Positions 43,552-55,310 of a stretch of DNA of 64,000 nucleotides are shown here, in pieces. The stretch's first letter is position 1. The number at the start of each line of letters is the position of its first letter. The stretch covers positions 310,001-374,000 of the forward strand of contig JAFFSR010000264.1 of the NCBI GenBank assembly GCA_017163975.1, read 5' to 3'. The DNA is from Anastatus disparis (lineage: Eukaryota > Arthropoda > Insecta > Hymenoptera > Eupelmidae). The translations under genes were made by a program, and so were the position numbers. The notes beneath the pieces were generated by a model. That model saw only the letters and a program-made list of their open reading frames with translations. It was not told the DNA's origin and did no database searches.

Positions 43552-46132
43552 TTCTTTGTTACTTCAAAAATTCTTAATTTAATCGTTTACTTTATTATAA
43601 AATTTTCAAAAAATCTATAATTAAAAATGAAATTGTTATTTATTTTTTATATTCATATTAAATAATACCATTATAAATAATAATTCAAAATAATTTCGGG
43701 AAATTTTTTCTTTAAATTGATATACAGTAATTGCTTGCAAGTGAAATTCAAACATTCTTTTATAAAAGAATAACATTACGTGGACGCATAAAGATGTCAT
43801 AGGCTGAAATTACTCCATTTTATTTGAAAAGTAAAATATACTTGATTTTATTAGAAAAATAAGTGTACATCATGTAGTAGACTTTAAAGTAGATACATTA
43901 TAATTGACATAATATCTGTGAAATATTTATTGTATACTAGTGAATTTTACTATAATTAGGTATAAAAACTTTAATACAAAATAAAGTACATTGAAATAAA
44001 AATAGTAGTTTAACTTTAACAGATTTTTCAACTTTCGTAAGATGTTACTTAAATTTTATAAATGTTTAATATTTTAATTAATAAATATATCTTTCTAATT
44101 TCATGAAATTAAAAGATAAAGTTGTAATTTATGTTTAAATTTTTTTAACAATACCGATTCATTTGCAGTCCAATAATATTTGAAAACAAATTATAAATAT
44201 CCAATATCACTAGATTATAATTAATTTTTAATTCATTGAAAAAGGGTGCATATAAAGAAGTATCATCTCGCATTTATTTACATTAGCTGCATTTCGTAAT
44301 TTGTGCGTTTAAAATTTTTTATTGTCTACATTTATATTGTGACTCTAAAAATGGTGTTTTTTTGTATTTTTTCAATCGTGTTCTTTTATGAAAATTAGAT
44401 TTCCTAAAAAAAAAGATTATTACTAAATCATCTAGATTATTACAAGATTATCTTGATAATGAATAAAACAAGTTTAATAAGGTTTATGGAAAAATATATT
44501 GACAACATTATTTATAAAAAATTGTCATGTTTACAAAATTATGTATTTTAACATTTGTAAAATAAAATCAACATTAATTAAAATATAATTTAAGATTAAT
44601 TTTATTTTATCATTTATTGTTATAAATAAAGAAATGTAATATTAACAAATCCAACTTTAATAAATATTAAGGTACTTGTATATTTTAAAATTTCATTAAT
44701 CTTATTTAGAAAAATTTAATTGTATATTTATAATTACAATTCGAAATATGAAATTAATTTTATTGAAGCAGAGATTTCTTCGTGAATAATTAACATCAAA
44801 AGCGTGAAAGTTACGTTCTAGTCTAAAGCAGTTGCTAAAATGTACAAGAGTCAAACAATTTATGTTTATATGTTTTAACTTAATGCTTCGCTGTAATTAT
44901 CTTCAAATGTTAGAGTAATATATTTTTATTAAACTATTGTATACATTATATTGATAATTTTTAAATCTTAAACTATTAATGAGATGTAAAATGGGCATCA
45001 CACCTGTACTCATTTCCATTTTGTTGCAAAGTTTTCTAAAAAGAAATGCATTAGCTTGTACGTACCATGTACCATTAAGACTATTCTGTTTAATTTTTAA
45101 ATAAATTTATTCATCAGTTATTGAGAATCTTGGGCTCCAATATTATTTATAAAAATTGTTCGATTTTGTATCAAAAATCAAAATATATTTAAAAATTTCA
45201 GTAAACAATAATCATGATAAATACAAAAAGCTAATGCATTTCTTTTCTGAACCTTCAGCAATAAAATAGGTTTAAGACAGTTGATATTTATGAGTACAAG
45301 TGTATTTTCCATTTCACATCTCCTTAAAATTTTTTTATGTCATTTATTCCATGAATAATAAGAAGAAATTTCATATCATTGAAATAAAATATAAAATAAT
45401 TTTTGTTATTCTTTTTATTGTAACAAATATATTAAATTTTTCATTGTTACATTAATATGTTAAAGCTAAATTTTATTTTATTTTTTCATTTATTATAACA
45501 TTTAGTTATATTCTATTTTACTGCTAAATAATATTTTGAAACAATAATTCTGTTATAAATATTTAGGACGGTAAGCTTAACCCAATCTCCTAAACAATTT
45601 TCTCAAAACTTTTAATCAACGAAATTAATCTTTTTAAACATTAATATAACATTGTACTGCTTATAAAATTCATATAGTACGTTTTATACCTTCTCATGAT
45701 GTTAATAAATCTAATAAATCTAGTAAATATTATAAATAATATACTAATGATAAATCTGTAAAATCGGAAAATATGATTACATACATCAATAAACAATATA
45801 GGTCATTTATTTTCCGACGAAGATGCTGATTTTAAGTTTAAAGTTGGGATAGTATTATTGTTTACTTAAAGCCAAATTTAATAGATGTAAAGAAATTGAA
45901 AATTGAGCATTATTACATGCTTTCTATTATAAAAATAAGTTTTCAAGTATAATTAAATAACATATTTTGTTTTTCCTTCAAAATTTAGTCTGATGTCTCG
46001 CTTTATAGACATATACAAATGTTAACGCATTACATTTAATGTCTAATGATTATTTAATTAGACTTAATACAATCCGAGTGTTGTCCTTGAACATTTATAT
46101 AGAAATAATATATTATGCACCTAAGGAGGTAA
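43552..46132. other. AT-rich gene-free region
   Basis: Nothing recognisable in either strand apart from A/T tracts. Confidence 0.6.
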
Positions 46133-46224
46133 AATGAAGGACAGACCATAGCACGAGTGAATTTACACCCAAGACCAAGCCGAGGGTGGAGAACTTGTGC
46201 TACGGGTTGTCCATTTGACCTTCC
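46133..46224. repeat. Imperfect hairpin of ~90 bp
   Basis: GAAGGACAGACCATAGCACGAG pairs with CTTGTGCTACGGG..GTCC..CCTTC, and an inner CACCC pairs with GGGTG. It is GC-richer than the surroundings and may be a tiny foldback element. Confidence 0.5.
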
Positions 46225-46454
46225 GTGGTGTATATACGATTTTTTTCAACACTGAGGTTAAAATTAGCACTTTTAGTTTTCCGTGCCAGGAGAAAAAGTT
46301 GTATTTTTAGCCCACTGTTGAAAAAATATAATTTTTTTTAAATATAAGATATGTATGCATCATTTTTCTTAAACTCCAATAAATATTATTAGTTTGTAAT
46401 GAAAAACAATAGTATTCTTTTTAACTATCAGTATTTTTATAATAAAAACAGACC

Positions 46455-47556
46455 TATCCCTGGTAGAATTTGAAACATTTTAAATGGACTCGAAACTAGG
46501 AAATAGGAATTAAAAATGGACAAAAATGTTTATATTTTAAATATCTGAAAACTATCAAAGAATTAACTAATTCTTATGTCAAAAAAATATTGTGACGATT
46601 ACTCTGTCGGGATGTGAAAAGATCGTGATTAACGTATATTTCTAACCTATAAAAAGTGATAATTTGTTTATTTGAGTCGAAAATTTGCACTTTGACATAT
46701 TAAAAATAAGTGTTATAAATGTTTTTTTTTATTTAAACAAATTTTAAAAAGTAATAATTAAGTATTACGTAGTATTAGAATTAAATAAAACGAGTGCTAA
46801 ATAAGTTCATAAGTATCGTTAAAATATCTAAAGATGACATGCAAACATTGTTTCTAAAACTATTTCATTAAATATTCACTTTACAACTGCTTCAAACATA
46901 CGGAGATAGTTTTTTCTCAACAAATGTGATACGCACCGCACTATGAAAAGTGATGTCTTTGCTTCATAAACACGGAAATTATACATAATGTGTACTGCTT
47001 GTCTTCGTACGGTAAGCGCGTGATATACCGAAAAACTTTCTGCACAAACACAATTCGGTATCAACAAATATGATGCGCACTGCACTGTAAAAAGTGATGC
47101 CTTCGCTTCATAAACACGGAAACTATACATGTGTACTGCTTTTTTCGTACGGCAAGCATGTGATATACCGAAAGACCTTCTGCACGTCAAAACACAATTC
47201 GGTATTTATTGTGCGTTTCAAAAATATCGTATATGCATGTCTCTTTGCGTCTTTTTTGTTGTTACTTGTCTCTTCACCGTATTTAGAGGTTATAATAGAG
47301 TACAAGAGATTAATATTATTTCGCAGGTTATTTTAATATTGTCTCAAACTTATTTTATTTCTAGCCAAGTTTAATGGTGAATTAATACCTTTTAACTATC
47401 TAAGAATTTGCAATCCAGTAAATGCCGGTAAAGTGGGAAAAAAAGCGTTACATCGATAGCTAAGAACTGGGAATTAAAACAAGCTTGTTTCTAGCATATG
47501 TCTAGTTTAAATGACTAAGAAATAGCTTGGAAATGGAATCAGATTCTACCAGGGAT
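46455..47556. mobile_element. Possible inverted-repeat element with internal ~142-bp tandem repeat
   Basis: ATCCCTGGTAGAATTTGA at 46456-46473 and its near complement TCAGATTCTACCAGGGAT at 47539-47556 face each other 1.1 kb apart. Inside, a unit containing GCTTCATAAACACGGAAA and GTGATATACCGAAA occurs twice (~46925 and ~47067). The overlapping frames of 60-100 codons come from this repeat. Class and target duplication unresolved. Confidence 0.45.
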
Positions 47557-47639
47557 GATAAAACAGTGAGTACCATTTCTTTTCGTAGGGAATTGGCTAT
47601 TAATTTTAATAAAAAATAATTGAAATTCCATCCTCGTCA

Positions 47640-48330
47640 ATAGATTCTAAATTTGTAACTAAATAAAAAAAAATTTGTCAAATATAATAATTTTTTTAAC
47701 TTCGGCATTATTTTTTATAATTGCATTACATTTGTGTAAAAGTTACAAACTTTAAAATGCTATAATTCTTTAATAATTCATTATATTTTAATGAAATTAA
47801 GTTTAAAATAATTGTTTTAATATCAATTAATAAGTTACTAAGCTAAAAATTGGATAATTACTTTCTATCACAAAATATTTACGGTTTTCTAAAATACTCA
47901 CTTTTGGTACAGACTGTATAGCCCATACAACCTTAAATGCTGATTTAAGAAAAAAATTTTTTTTTTTAGCTTAAATTGATATAGTTACTAATACTTTGTA
48001 GAATATTAATGATTTCCCAAAATTCTGTATTTGAAACGTTGAAGTATTATGATTTACACAAATATAAATCATTTTTGAAACTTTGGCATTGTTTTTTATG
48101 ATTTCATTAGATTTGTGTTGAAATTGTAAACTTTAAAATGTTATAACTCTTGATTAAGAAATTATATTGAAATAAAACTAAGTTTAAAATGATTGTTTTA
48201 ATATTATTCAATAAGTTAACAAGCTAAAAAATATATAGTTAATTTTTACCAAAAATTATAGATGATTTTCTAAATAACTAACTTTTCATAGAGACTATAT
48301 AGCCCATACAACCTAAAAATATCTTAAAAT
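47640..48330. repeat. Two-copy tandem repeat, about 380 bp
   Basis: GCCCATACAACC occurs near 47920 and 48303, each preceded by parallel AT-rich sequence (TTTAAAATG, TATAA, AAGTTTAAAAT, AATAAGTTA words). The copies are strongly diverged. Confidence 0.7.
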
Positions 48331-48597
48331 TATATTTTCATAAGCTTATATTTTGATAAAGAGAAATGTATTATACAAGAATATTCTGATATTTTTACAA
48401 TTAGAAATAATAAAATTTTTAAATATGTTTTTATTTTAAATTATAAAATTATTAAAAGTTTCTTTTTCTATTCATTAATTTCTTCTACCATTTATACACA
48501 TGCGTACAGATTATAAAATGATGAATGTTAAGTTATTATAGATAATTTGATAAAAATAACACCAGCATACGTTTGTTTAGATTTAATACCCATATTT

Positions 48598-48780
48598 TCT
48601 AATTTCTGTGAATAACTGTAAACAATAATAAGTAATTGTAAATGACTGTTAAAAAATGACAGAATTGAGACATAAATAATGGTTATTTACAGTTATTTAC
48701 TGTTATTTGCTATTAATTACTATTATTTATAGTTATTTACAGTTATTAACACTTATTTACAATTATTTCCAGAAATTCTT
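48598..48780. repeat. Palindrome of degenerate TTATTTACAG units
   Basis: The left half carries TAACTGTAAA/AATTGTAAAT words and the right half their complements (TTTACAGTTATTTACTG), with AATTTCTG at the left and CAGAAATT at the right edge. About eleven-bp units repeat within each half. Confidence 0.6.
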
Positions 48781-49801
48781 TCCATACGGGTACTATGAAT
48801 ATTGGTCGATAATATGTATTATAGATGTATATTCATATTATTATAAACATTTTTTAAAATATTTCATACACATGACTTCCATAATTGTGCGTAAATATTG
48901 AAATTATATTTAAAAATGTCACACCTATTTTACAGCATTATTTGCTTATAAAATACTATGAACATTTGTACAATTTGTGAACGTTATTATTTATATTCAA
49001 TGACTACATGCGATGATCTAAAAATATATTAGTTCTTTTTTGTGCCTGCCCATTTATTACAATTTTTTACAACAATATAATTAGAAATTGCGGATTTTTT
49101 TTCTTTCATGGGAATATAATGCGTGTAAGAAGAGGTTTCAATTTATTAGATGTTTATTAAAATAGTACCGTCATGGATTTGTGTCATTAAGAACATCATA
49201 AAAAAATTATTGTTTACTAGTTTTTATATAAATTTGAAAACAAAAATAAATGAGAATGTAGGAAAGGGATACTTTAGGATGCAGAGAAAAATGATTTAAT
49301 AAAAATTGCAAAAATTGCAACCTTATTGACGCATATGTTAGTGATTAAAAAGCGACACAAAAAATGTCTTACAAACAAAGTTAACTTTTATATTTTTTAT
49401 CGTATCTAAATGAAACAAAGCTTATTTTGTTTCTCAAAAACTCTATTTTAAAACTTTAAAATCGAGTTGAAAATCTATCTACAATTCCAGTAGAAAATAA
49501 GTGGACAGCCAGGAATAAATATACGTGAATTGTCTGACAGGGAATCCTTCAGGAAATCTAGTGAAATCCAGCTGGAATGTACTACTCAGCTAGGAAATCC
49601 AGCTGGAAAATACAACTGGGAAATCCAGCTGAATTTTTTTGGCTGGGTGACTTATATCAAAATGATAAATTCAAAAAAATTAAGCGATTGATACATATTA
49701 TTAAATTGAAAAGATTATTTTGATGAAGTGTTTTGTATTTGTGTTTTGCTTCTTCACGTAGTAAGGCATTTGACGCGATCACTCTCCTTTTACGTTACTT
49801 A
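48781..49801. other. AT-rich region with a few GGAAATCCAGCTGG words
   Basis: Mostly featureless. Between 49545 and 49640 the word GGAAATCCAGCTG recurs three or four times at irregular spacing. Confidence 0.5.
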
Positions 49802-49964
49802 GGGCGATTCTCCATGCATACCAATTTCCTATCCCGTACCCACATTCTGATGAGACCGATTGGCTAGATTTAACAGAATCGTTGAAGTTTTATAAGAATC
49901 AGCCAATCGATCTCATCAGAGCGTGGGTACGGGATAGGGGTCAGGTATCCATGGAGAATCACCC
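49802..49964. mobile_element. Harbinger-type MITE, 163 bp
   Basis: A near-complete foldback: GGGCGATTCTCCATG at the left and CATGGAGAATCACCC at the right, with pairing continuing through CCTATCCCGTACCCAC and GATGAGA. The 3-bp duplication TTA (49799-49801 and 49965-49967) matches PIF/Harbinger target choice. Confidence 0.8.
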
Positions 49965-49977
49965 TTACAAGGCTTAG

Positions 49978-50214
49978 ATGAATGTGGTTTTCCAGAGCCG
50001 CTTTCCTGCGGATCAACAATTGTATTTGGAAGAGGAAAGAAATTATTTTGACACATTTACAACAAAAATATGCTTGGTTAACAACGAACTTAGTAGTTTC
50101 ACAGGGGCCTTAGTTGTTTCGTCTTCACATGAATACATTTTTCATGTTCCCGAATGCATACAAAATTGTAGCGTTCAAATTTCTTCATTATTCTTTTATA
50201 TGATGCTTTGTTAA
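49978..50214 (+). other. Unassigned open frame of 78 codons
   Basis: Starts with ATG just after the MITE and has protein-like composition (FQSRFPADQQLYLEEERNYF, then an acidic and hydrophobic mix), with a hydrophobic end. No family recognised and no splice context identified. It could be a small gene, an exon or chance. Confidence 0.2.
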
Positions 50215-50297
50215 TATTGAAAAGGTAATCAGCTATACTTTGAAAATGTATAGCTAAATACTTTGAAATTTCAACATTGGAAAAAGGGTACTTTTTT

Positions 50298-51402
50298 AGG
50301 CACGACCGCTATACGGAAGTGTCTTATATTTTCGACATCGCGAAAAATGTAACCCTTTAAAATATGTTTTTTTATGATAAAAAACTTATTTTTATAGCAA
50401 AATAAGACTATTACGAGGCTTCCTTAAAATGTATGTATGGATGTATGTGTGTGAGAAATCAAGTTTATGAATTTTCTCGACGAGTTTTTATCTGATCTGA
50501 ATTATTCAAACGGGAAATTGTTTCAAATAATAACACAAGTAAACGTTCCTATTTTGAAAAAAATCGTTGGAAGCGTTTTTAAATAGGCGCCTTTTAAATG
50601 GTAAAAAAAATGGATTTTTGGTAATAACTTGAAAAATACGATTTTTTTTCAAAAAATATATTTTATAAAAATTATAGAATATAAAAAAATAAATCTTTTT
50701 TATATTATACACTTTTCTCTAAAGTTAATATTTTTCAAATTGTTCATGAAAAATGTTGAAATTAAAGGCTTTTTAATGATAATTTGATAAATATTATTTT
50801 AAAAAATATATATATAATATTAAAAAGATGCATCTTATTTTTTTCTATAAATTTTATTTAATATACTTTTTTTCAAAATTCGTTTTTTTCAAGTTATCAC
50901 CAAAAAATCATTTTTTTAACCTCTAAAGGGATAACTGTTTTAAAACCGCTCGAACGATTTTTTTTTAAACTGCCAATATTTATTTGTATTATTGTTTTAA
51001 ATCATCCTCCGCCGGAATGATTCAGATCAAATAAAAACTTAATACAAAACTTTACTTTTAAGCTACTGAACTATTTTTTTCTTATAACTTTTGATAGATT
51101 ATCCTATCCAAAACTTTAAAAGTATACATTAATGAAAATATGTCTTTTCACATAACATAAATTTTTTCGAAATCAATCAACTTAATTCCCAAGAAAAATT
51201 AAAATAATTATAAATTTGTTTTTTCAAATAAATACAATAAATTCAAACCTCCTGTTGAAAGATGCGGTAAAAAATACAATGAAAAAAAGAAATAAGATTA
51301 ACTTTTAAGGCTTTTGCGTTTGTAAATGATTTGTTTTAATATTTTTTAAATATCAAATAGCGAGTGCGAAGCGCGAGCGTTTTCGGTCGTGCCTTATATG
51401 CA
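50298..51402. mobile_element. Element with AGGCACGACCG inverted ends, copy 1
   Basis: AGGCACGACCG at 50299 and its complement CGGTCGTGCCT near 51391-51401 face each other 1.1 kb apart. The interior is AT-rich with no convincing gene; a 68-codon minus frame at 50506-50712 is low complexity. The same structure recurs at ~58540-59640. Confidence 0.45.
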
Positions 51403-51423
51403 AGAAGCGGAGCTTTTTGCATG

Positions 51424-51539
51424 CCTTGCATCGCTTCGCGATGCAAGGCCCGAGGGCATTTCAGAGCTGAGCGAAGCGAAGCTCTGAAAGGACCAAGGTG
51501 CAAGCCACAGCGGCCCTTTGGGCCGCTGTGACGAGCTAG
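51424..51539. repeat. Three GC-rich stem-loops ending in CTAG, copy 1
   Basis: Perfect hairpins: CCTTGCATCGC-TTC-complement at 51424-51448; TTTCAGAGCT with an 11-nt loop at 51459-51489; CACAGCGGCCC-TTT-complement at 51506-51530. Five bases later comes CTAG (51536-51539) followed by T, as at Helitron 3' ends. Confidence 0.8.
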
Positions 51540-51540
51540 T

Positions 51541-52837
51541 TAAAATTACTATGCCCGTTTTTTACTCATTTAATATAATTTCATTATAACAAATTAATTT
51601 TATAATTAATTGTTTGACATCAAATATGATATGAAATTAAAAATGGTTATTTCAGCATCAACGGTTACCCGAAATGTGTTATTTAAAGCACATTTATATA
51701 TTAAATCCTATTGAAAAAAAAAAAGTTATATGAAATTGAAACTACACCCATTTTCGGGTCGAAAATTTAACATTTGTTCTAAAGGGTAAGAAAAATATTG
51801 TGAAAGAACACTTTGCCTGCGACCAGTGATATACGTTTTAAAATATACAGTATTTTCATTATCCCGTGTGATATTTCTTTGATGTGCATACGTTTTATTT
51901 TTATAATATATATATTTAATATCTTATATATTAATCTACATTCTTTTGTATTTTTAAACTAACAGTATAATTATCATATCGACATAAAATTATATTTATG
52001 TTCCCTATTAACGTTTATCGGTGGTGTAGTGGATTATATAATCATCTTATTAAAAGATGCTGTCATCGGCTTTGTCATAGGCAACACATCATATAACGTT
52101 ACTTGTTATACTGCTACTTACGGATATGTTTATGAAATTGCAACTGAGTGGTTACAATTGAAGGTGAAAAGGTAAAATATTTTAATTTTTTATTCATTTA
52201 ATATTTTAATTGTTTTTATTTATACAAACTTGTTACATTTTATGTCTTTTTATAGTTCCATTGCGACACAGGTATTCATTGATTTATTTTCATTTCGTTT
52301 CTTAAACAGTATGAAGCCATAATTGATTAAAATCGTTTTTTTAAGTTCTCCTGCATATAGTACCGACCAATTGTTCTACCCCCTACAGTACAATTGATCA
52401 AAATACAAATTTTAATATCTTTGGAAAAAATGATCGTATCTTTAAATTTCGAATGGCATTTGAAAGATTGGTAAAATGACTCTGACAAACAAAAAACTGT
52501 GTTCTGAATTTTTCATGCCGATATATAAACTGCATTTTATAAATTTTTTAGCCCGCATAAAAATGTGACATTCACATGGAAATTATATCGAAAAATACAA
52601 TGAATTTATAAACTTTTATACTCCTTCAAATTATAATTATCTCATAAACTAAAAAAAAATGACTTTCTTTAAAAAAATCAGCTTTCATTTTTACCCTACA
52701 AAATATGTATCTATAACCAATAAATTCACAGAACAATTTCAATTCAATTAATAAAAAAATGTTAATGAATTTTTCGAAAGCAAAGAAGTTTAAAAAAATT
52801 GGTTTCCTTCAAGTTCTCTGCTGATATATATATTTGA
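51541..52837. other. Inner part of the 8.24 kb unit, copy 1
   Basis: AT-rich. It contains the frameshifted counterpart (ATG at 51998) of the 58-codon frame seen intact at 60241 in copy 2: one extra C after ATGTT breaks it here. No other feature recognised. Confidence 0.4.
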
Positions 52838-53517
52838 GATTCCAAAAATAAAAAGGGCACATGGCGCCGATCCGGCGACTAAGTGTCGTACATTTACACT
52901 GAATTTTAAAGTTGCTCATAGTAACATTTTTATTATTGGTATTCATAAAGGATATCATTTCGCAACTTTTTTTGGGAGCATAAGAAAATTTATTTTTTTA
53001 TAATTATTATCCAAAAACACGCAATTTGTAAAATTATTATTTTAACTCGTTATACATTTTAACTCGTCGCGGTTATTTTTCTATTTATTGTTTAGCCATG
53101 ACAATTTTTTGATGCATTGTACAATGTCTTCCGCGAGTTTTAGTGTAAGAATGAAGTTTAAACATTTTTTCATTTCCAAAAAGCGAATTTTTTAACAATT
53201 GTACCTTGTTATCATAAATTGTTGTCAGGAACTTTTGAAAATGGCAAATTTACTAATATAGTATTAATAGTACATTATAACCCATGGCCAGAAAAGTAAA
53301 AAAGCATTTAAATAGATAACTTCCAAAATTAGTGTTTTCAGCTAATAATTCAGAAACAGAAAAAAATTGTATACATGCTCCCAAAATAAAAAAGTTGCGA
53401 AATGATATCCTTTATAAATTGCAATAATAAAAATTTTAACTTCAAAATTCACTGTAGATGGAGAATACTTAGACGCCGAACCGGTTCTATGTGCCCTTTT
53501 AATTTTTGGAACCTTAA
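52838..53517. mobile_element. Foldback element, ~165 bp arms, copy 1
   Basis: From GATTCCAAAAATAAAAAGGG to GGGAGCAT (52838-52985) the sequence is matched in reverse complement at about 53370-53517, with shared GGATATCATTTCGCAACTTTT and GGGCACAT. Arms are ~85% alike by eye. No coding content. The second copy lies at ~61074-61755. Confidence 0.7.
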
Positions 53518-54405
53518 TCTTACTATTATATAAAAGGACAGCGTTTGTTTGAATGTTCTCAATTATCTCAAAAACTACTGAACCGATCGTTTTCAAATTT
53601 TAAATTTAAATTCTTTATAATGTGACGAGTGTCATAGGCTATATAAATAATTACTTTTTTAATCAATAATTGCAATAAAATAATTATAGACCTAGATCTT
53701 AACGCGTAGGGAATAGGGACTACTTTTTTTCGGCGTTCTGCGGTCAACATGCTCTACCCTTCCTACTTTCCTTGGTTGCCCAATAGGTGGCGACCGATTT
53801 TGTCTTTCACTATACTTATACACCTATGATATTCCGTAACTTCGACACAATAAATTTTTATTGCATATTCTCTAATCACAGAGTAATATTACCTCGGATT
53901 ATTGAATGAAATATTTTCCTATTCCATTAGGCAGAATCAAAAATTAGACAATTTTTTTTAACTTTAGAAAAAATTTTATATCTTATTCAAGAAAATTTTT
54001 TATTCCTTAAATATTTATTGGCTCATACATGAGAATTTAACTCTTCATGGTTAATAATTCCCTATCATTCTTGAACATTCATATTTATTAATGAATATCT
54101 CTTTCACGATTTTGATTTGCTAAAAAAATTTTCTATCGTCAATTTAAATATATTTTTTGACTTATTGGTACATAATTGAACATATATCGAAAAATAAAAA
54201 AAAAATTCAATGCTTATTTTTTCTACCAAAAAAATTATTTTAAATGAAAATTCATTCTATTATCACATGGTTCACAAACAAAAAATGTTGTGTATTCCAA
54301 AGTTTTGTAAGAGTACGATTTAATAAATAATAGTTTTTGAGATTCTATTTCTATACCTACCGACTTCTGCCCAACTATTGCACGGGCGAAGCCGAGACGG
54401 GGATG

Positions 54406-54408
54406 CTA

Positions 54409-54480
<72 letters not shown>
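54406..54480. repeat. (TA)n microsatellite after a CTAG end, copy 1
   Basis: GCACGGGCGAAGCCGAGACG, then GGGGATGCTAG, runs into ~37 TA units. The same arrangement follows at ~62640-62709 in copy 2 with fewer units. Confidence 0.9.
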
Positions 54481-54485
<5 letters not shown>

Positions 54486-54571
54486 CATAAATTTTACGTT
54501 AAGTATAAGAGATTATATAAAAAAAAAAGTTCTATTTTTTTTTCCTTTCTTATGAGTTTTGGACTTTTTTC

Positions 54572-54994
54572 TTATTGCGCACATTCTTCTTTGACGTAAT
54601 TTTTCTTTCTTTTTTTCTCTTTATTTAATAATTTTGTGAAAGGATGAGCAGCAGTTCGATCCATATACAATTTTTTCTTTGTCCCTCCTTTTACTTTCCA
54701 TACGTGGGTTTTTTGAATGCCGGCCAATTTAGGGGTCTTAAGCCACTCTTTTATTTTGCTTTGCCTAAAAACTTCAATATCTTCTTTTGGCAGTAAGATT
54801 AATTTAATAGCGTCAGTGTTAGGTTGAACTTGTTTTACAAAAGCAGTTGCAGCTTGTATTGATTCAACAGGACAATTTTGAAGATTATGCCTGGTGGTAT
54901 AGGGGTTTACTAATCCACCGACGCCATCAACCGCACCTTTCCCATGCCCCGTAGCTGAAAACAACCATTTTTGATTGTTAGAAGCTTTTATCAT
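54572..54994 (-). pseudogene. Transposon-associated protein fragment with HGKGAVDGVGG motif, copy 1
   Basis: The frame reads KWLFSATGHGKGAVDGVGGL, then a middle segment and AGIQKTHVWKVKGGTKKKLY. The [FS]-A-x-x-HGKG-x-x-DG-x-GG pattern is one I associate with large uncharacterised mobile-element proteins of insects and cnidarians, possibly the catalytic region of a DDE-type enzyme; this is recollection, not proof. The protein begins abruptly at the foldback loop, so its N-terminal part is missing. The basic C-terminus is shifted out of frame in this copy. A second, shorter part of the same gene lies inverted at 55000-55310. Confidence 0.45.
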
Positions 54995-54999
54995 AAAAA

Positions 55000-55310
55000 G
55001 TTCAACCTAACACTGACGCTATTAAATTAATCTTACTGACAAAAGAAGATATTGAAGTTTTTAGGCAAAGCAAAATAAAAGAGTGGCTTAAGACCCCGAA
55101 ATTGGCCGGCATTCAAAAAACCCACGTATGGAAAGTAAAAGGAGGGACAAAGAAAAAATTGTATATGGCTCGAACTGCTGCTCATCCTTTCACAAAATTA
55201 TTAAATAAAGAGAAAAAAAAGAAAAGAAAAATTACGTCAAAGAAGAATGTGCGCAATAAGAAAAAGTCCAAAACTCATAAGAAAGGAAAAAAAAATATAA
55301 CTTTTTTTTT
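55000..55310 (+). pseudogene. Inverted partial copy of the same protein gene
   Basis: Plus-strand frame with VQPNTDAIKLILL, AGIQKTHVWKVKGG and a lysine-rich C-terminus ending KKKSKTHKKGKKN, the C-terminal half of the protein encoded on the minus strand at 54572-54835. It arose through the inverted duplication that forms the foldback arms. Confidence 0.7.

Noticed and set aside
47094..47374. Overlapping 60-104 codon frames on both strands
   Set aside because: They come from a two-copy ~142-bp repeat with balanced base composition; no frame is preferred.
50506..50712. 68-codon frame duplicated at 58747
   Set aside because: Low-complexity Phe/Tyr/Lys/Asn sequence; its conservation only reflects the recent 8.24 kb duplication.
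52010..52080. tRNA-like GGTGGTGTAGTGG sequence
   Set aside because: Resembles an A box, but no B box or cloverleaf follows.
53568..53750. 60-codon frame duplicated at 61805 and the neighbouring 84-codon frame
   Set aside because: They cross foldback arms and are shared only because of the recent duplication.
54337..54599. Ile-Tyr repeat reading frames here and at 4725, 12853, 16473, 37522 and 62472
   Set aside because: They are translations of (TA)n tracts.
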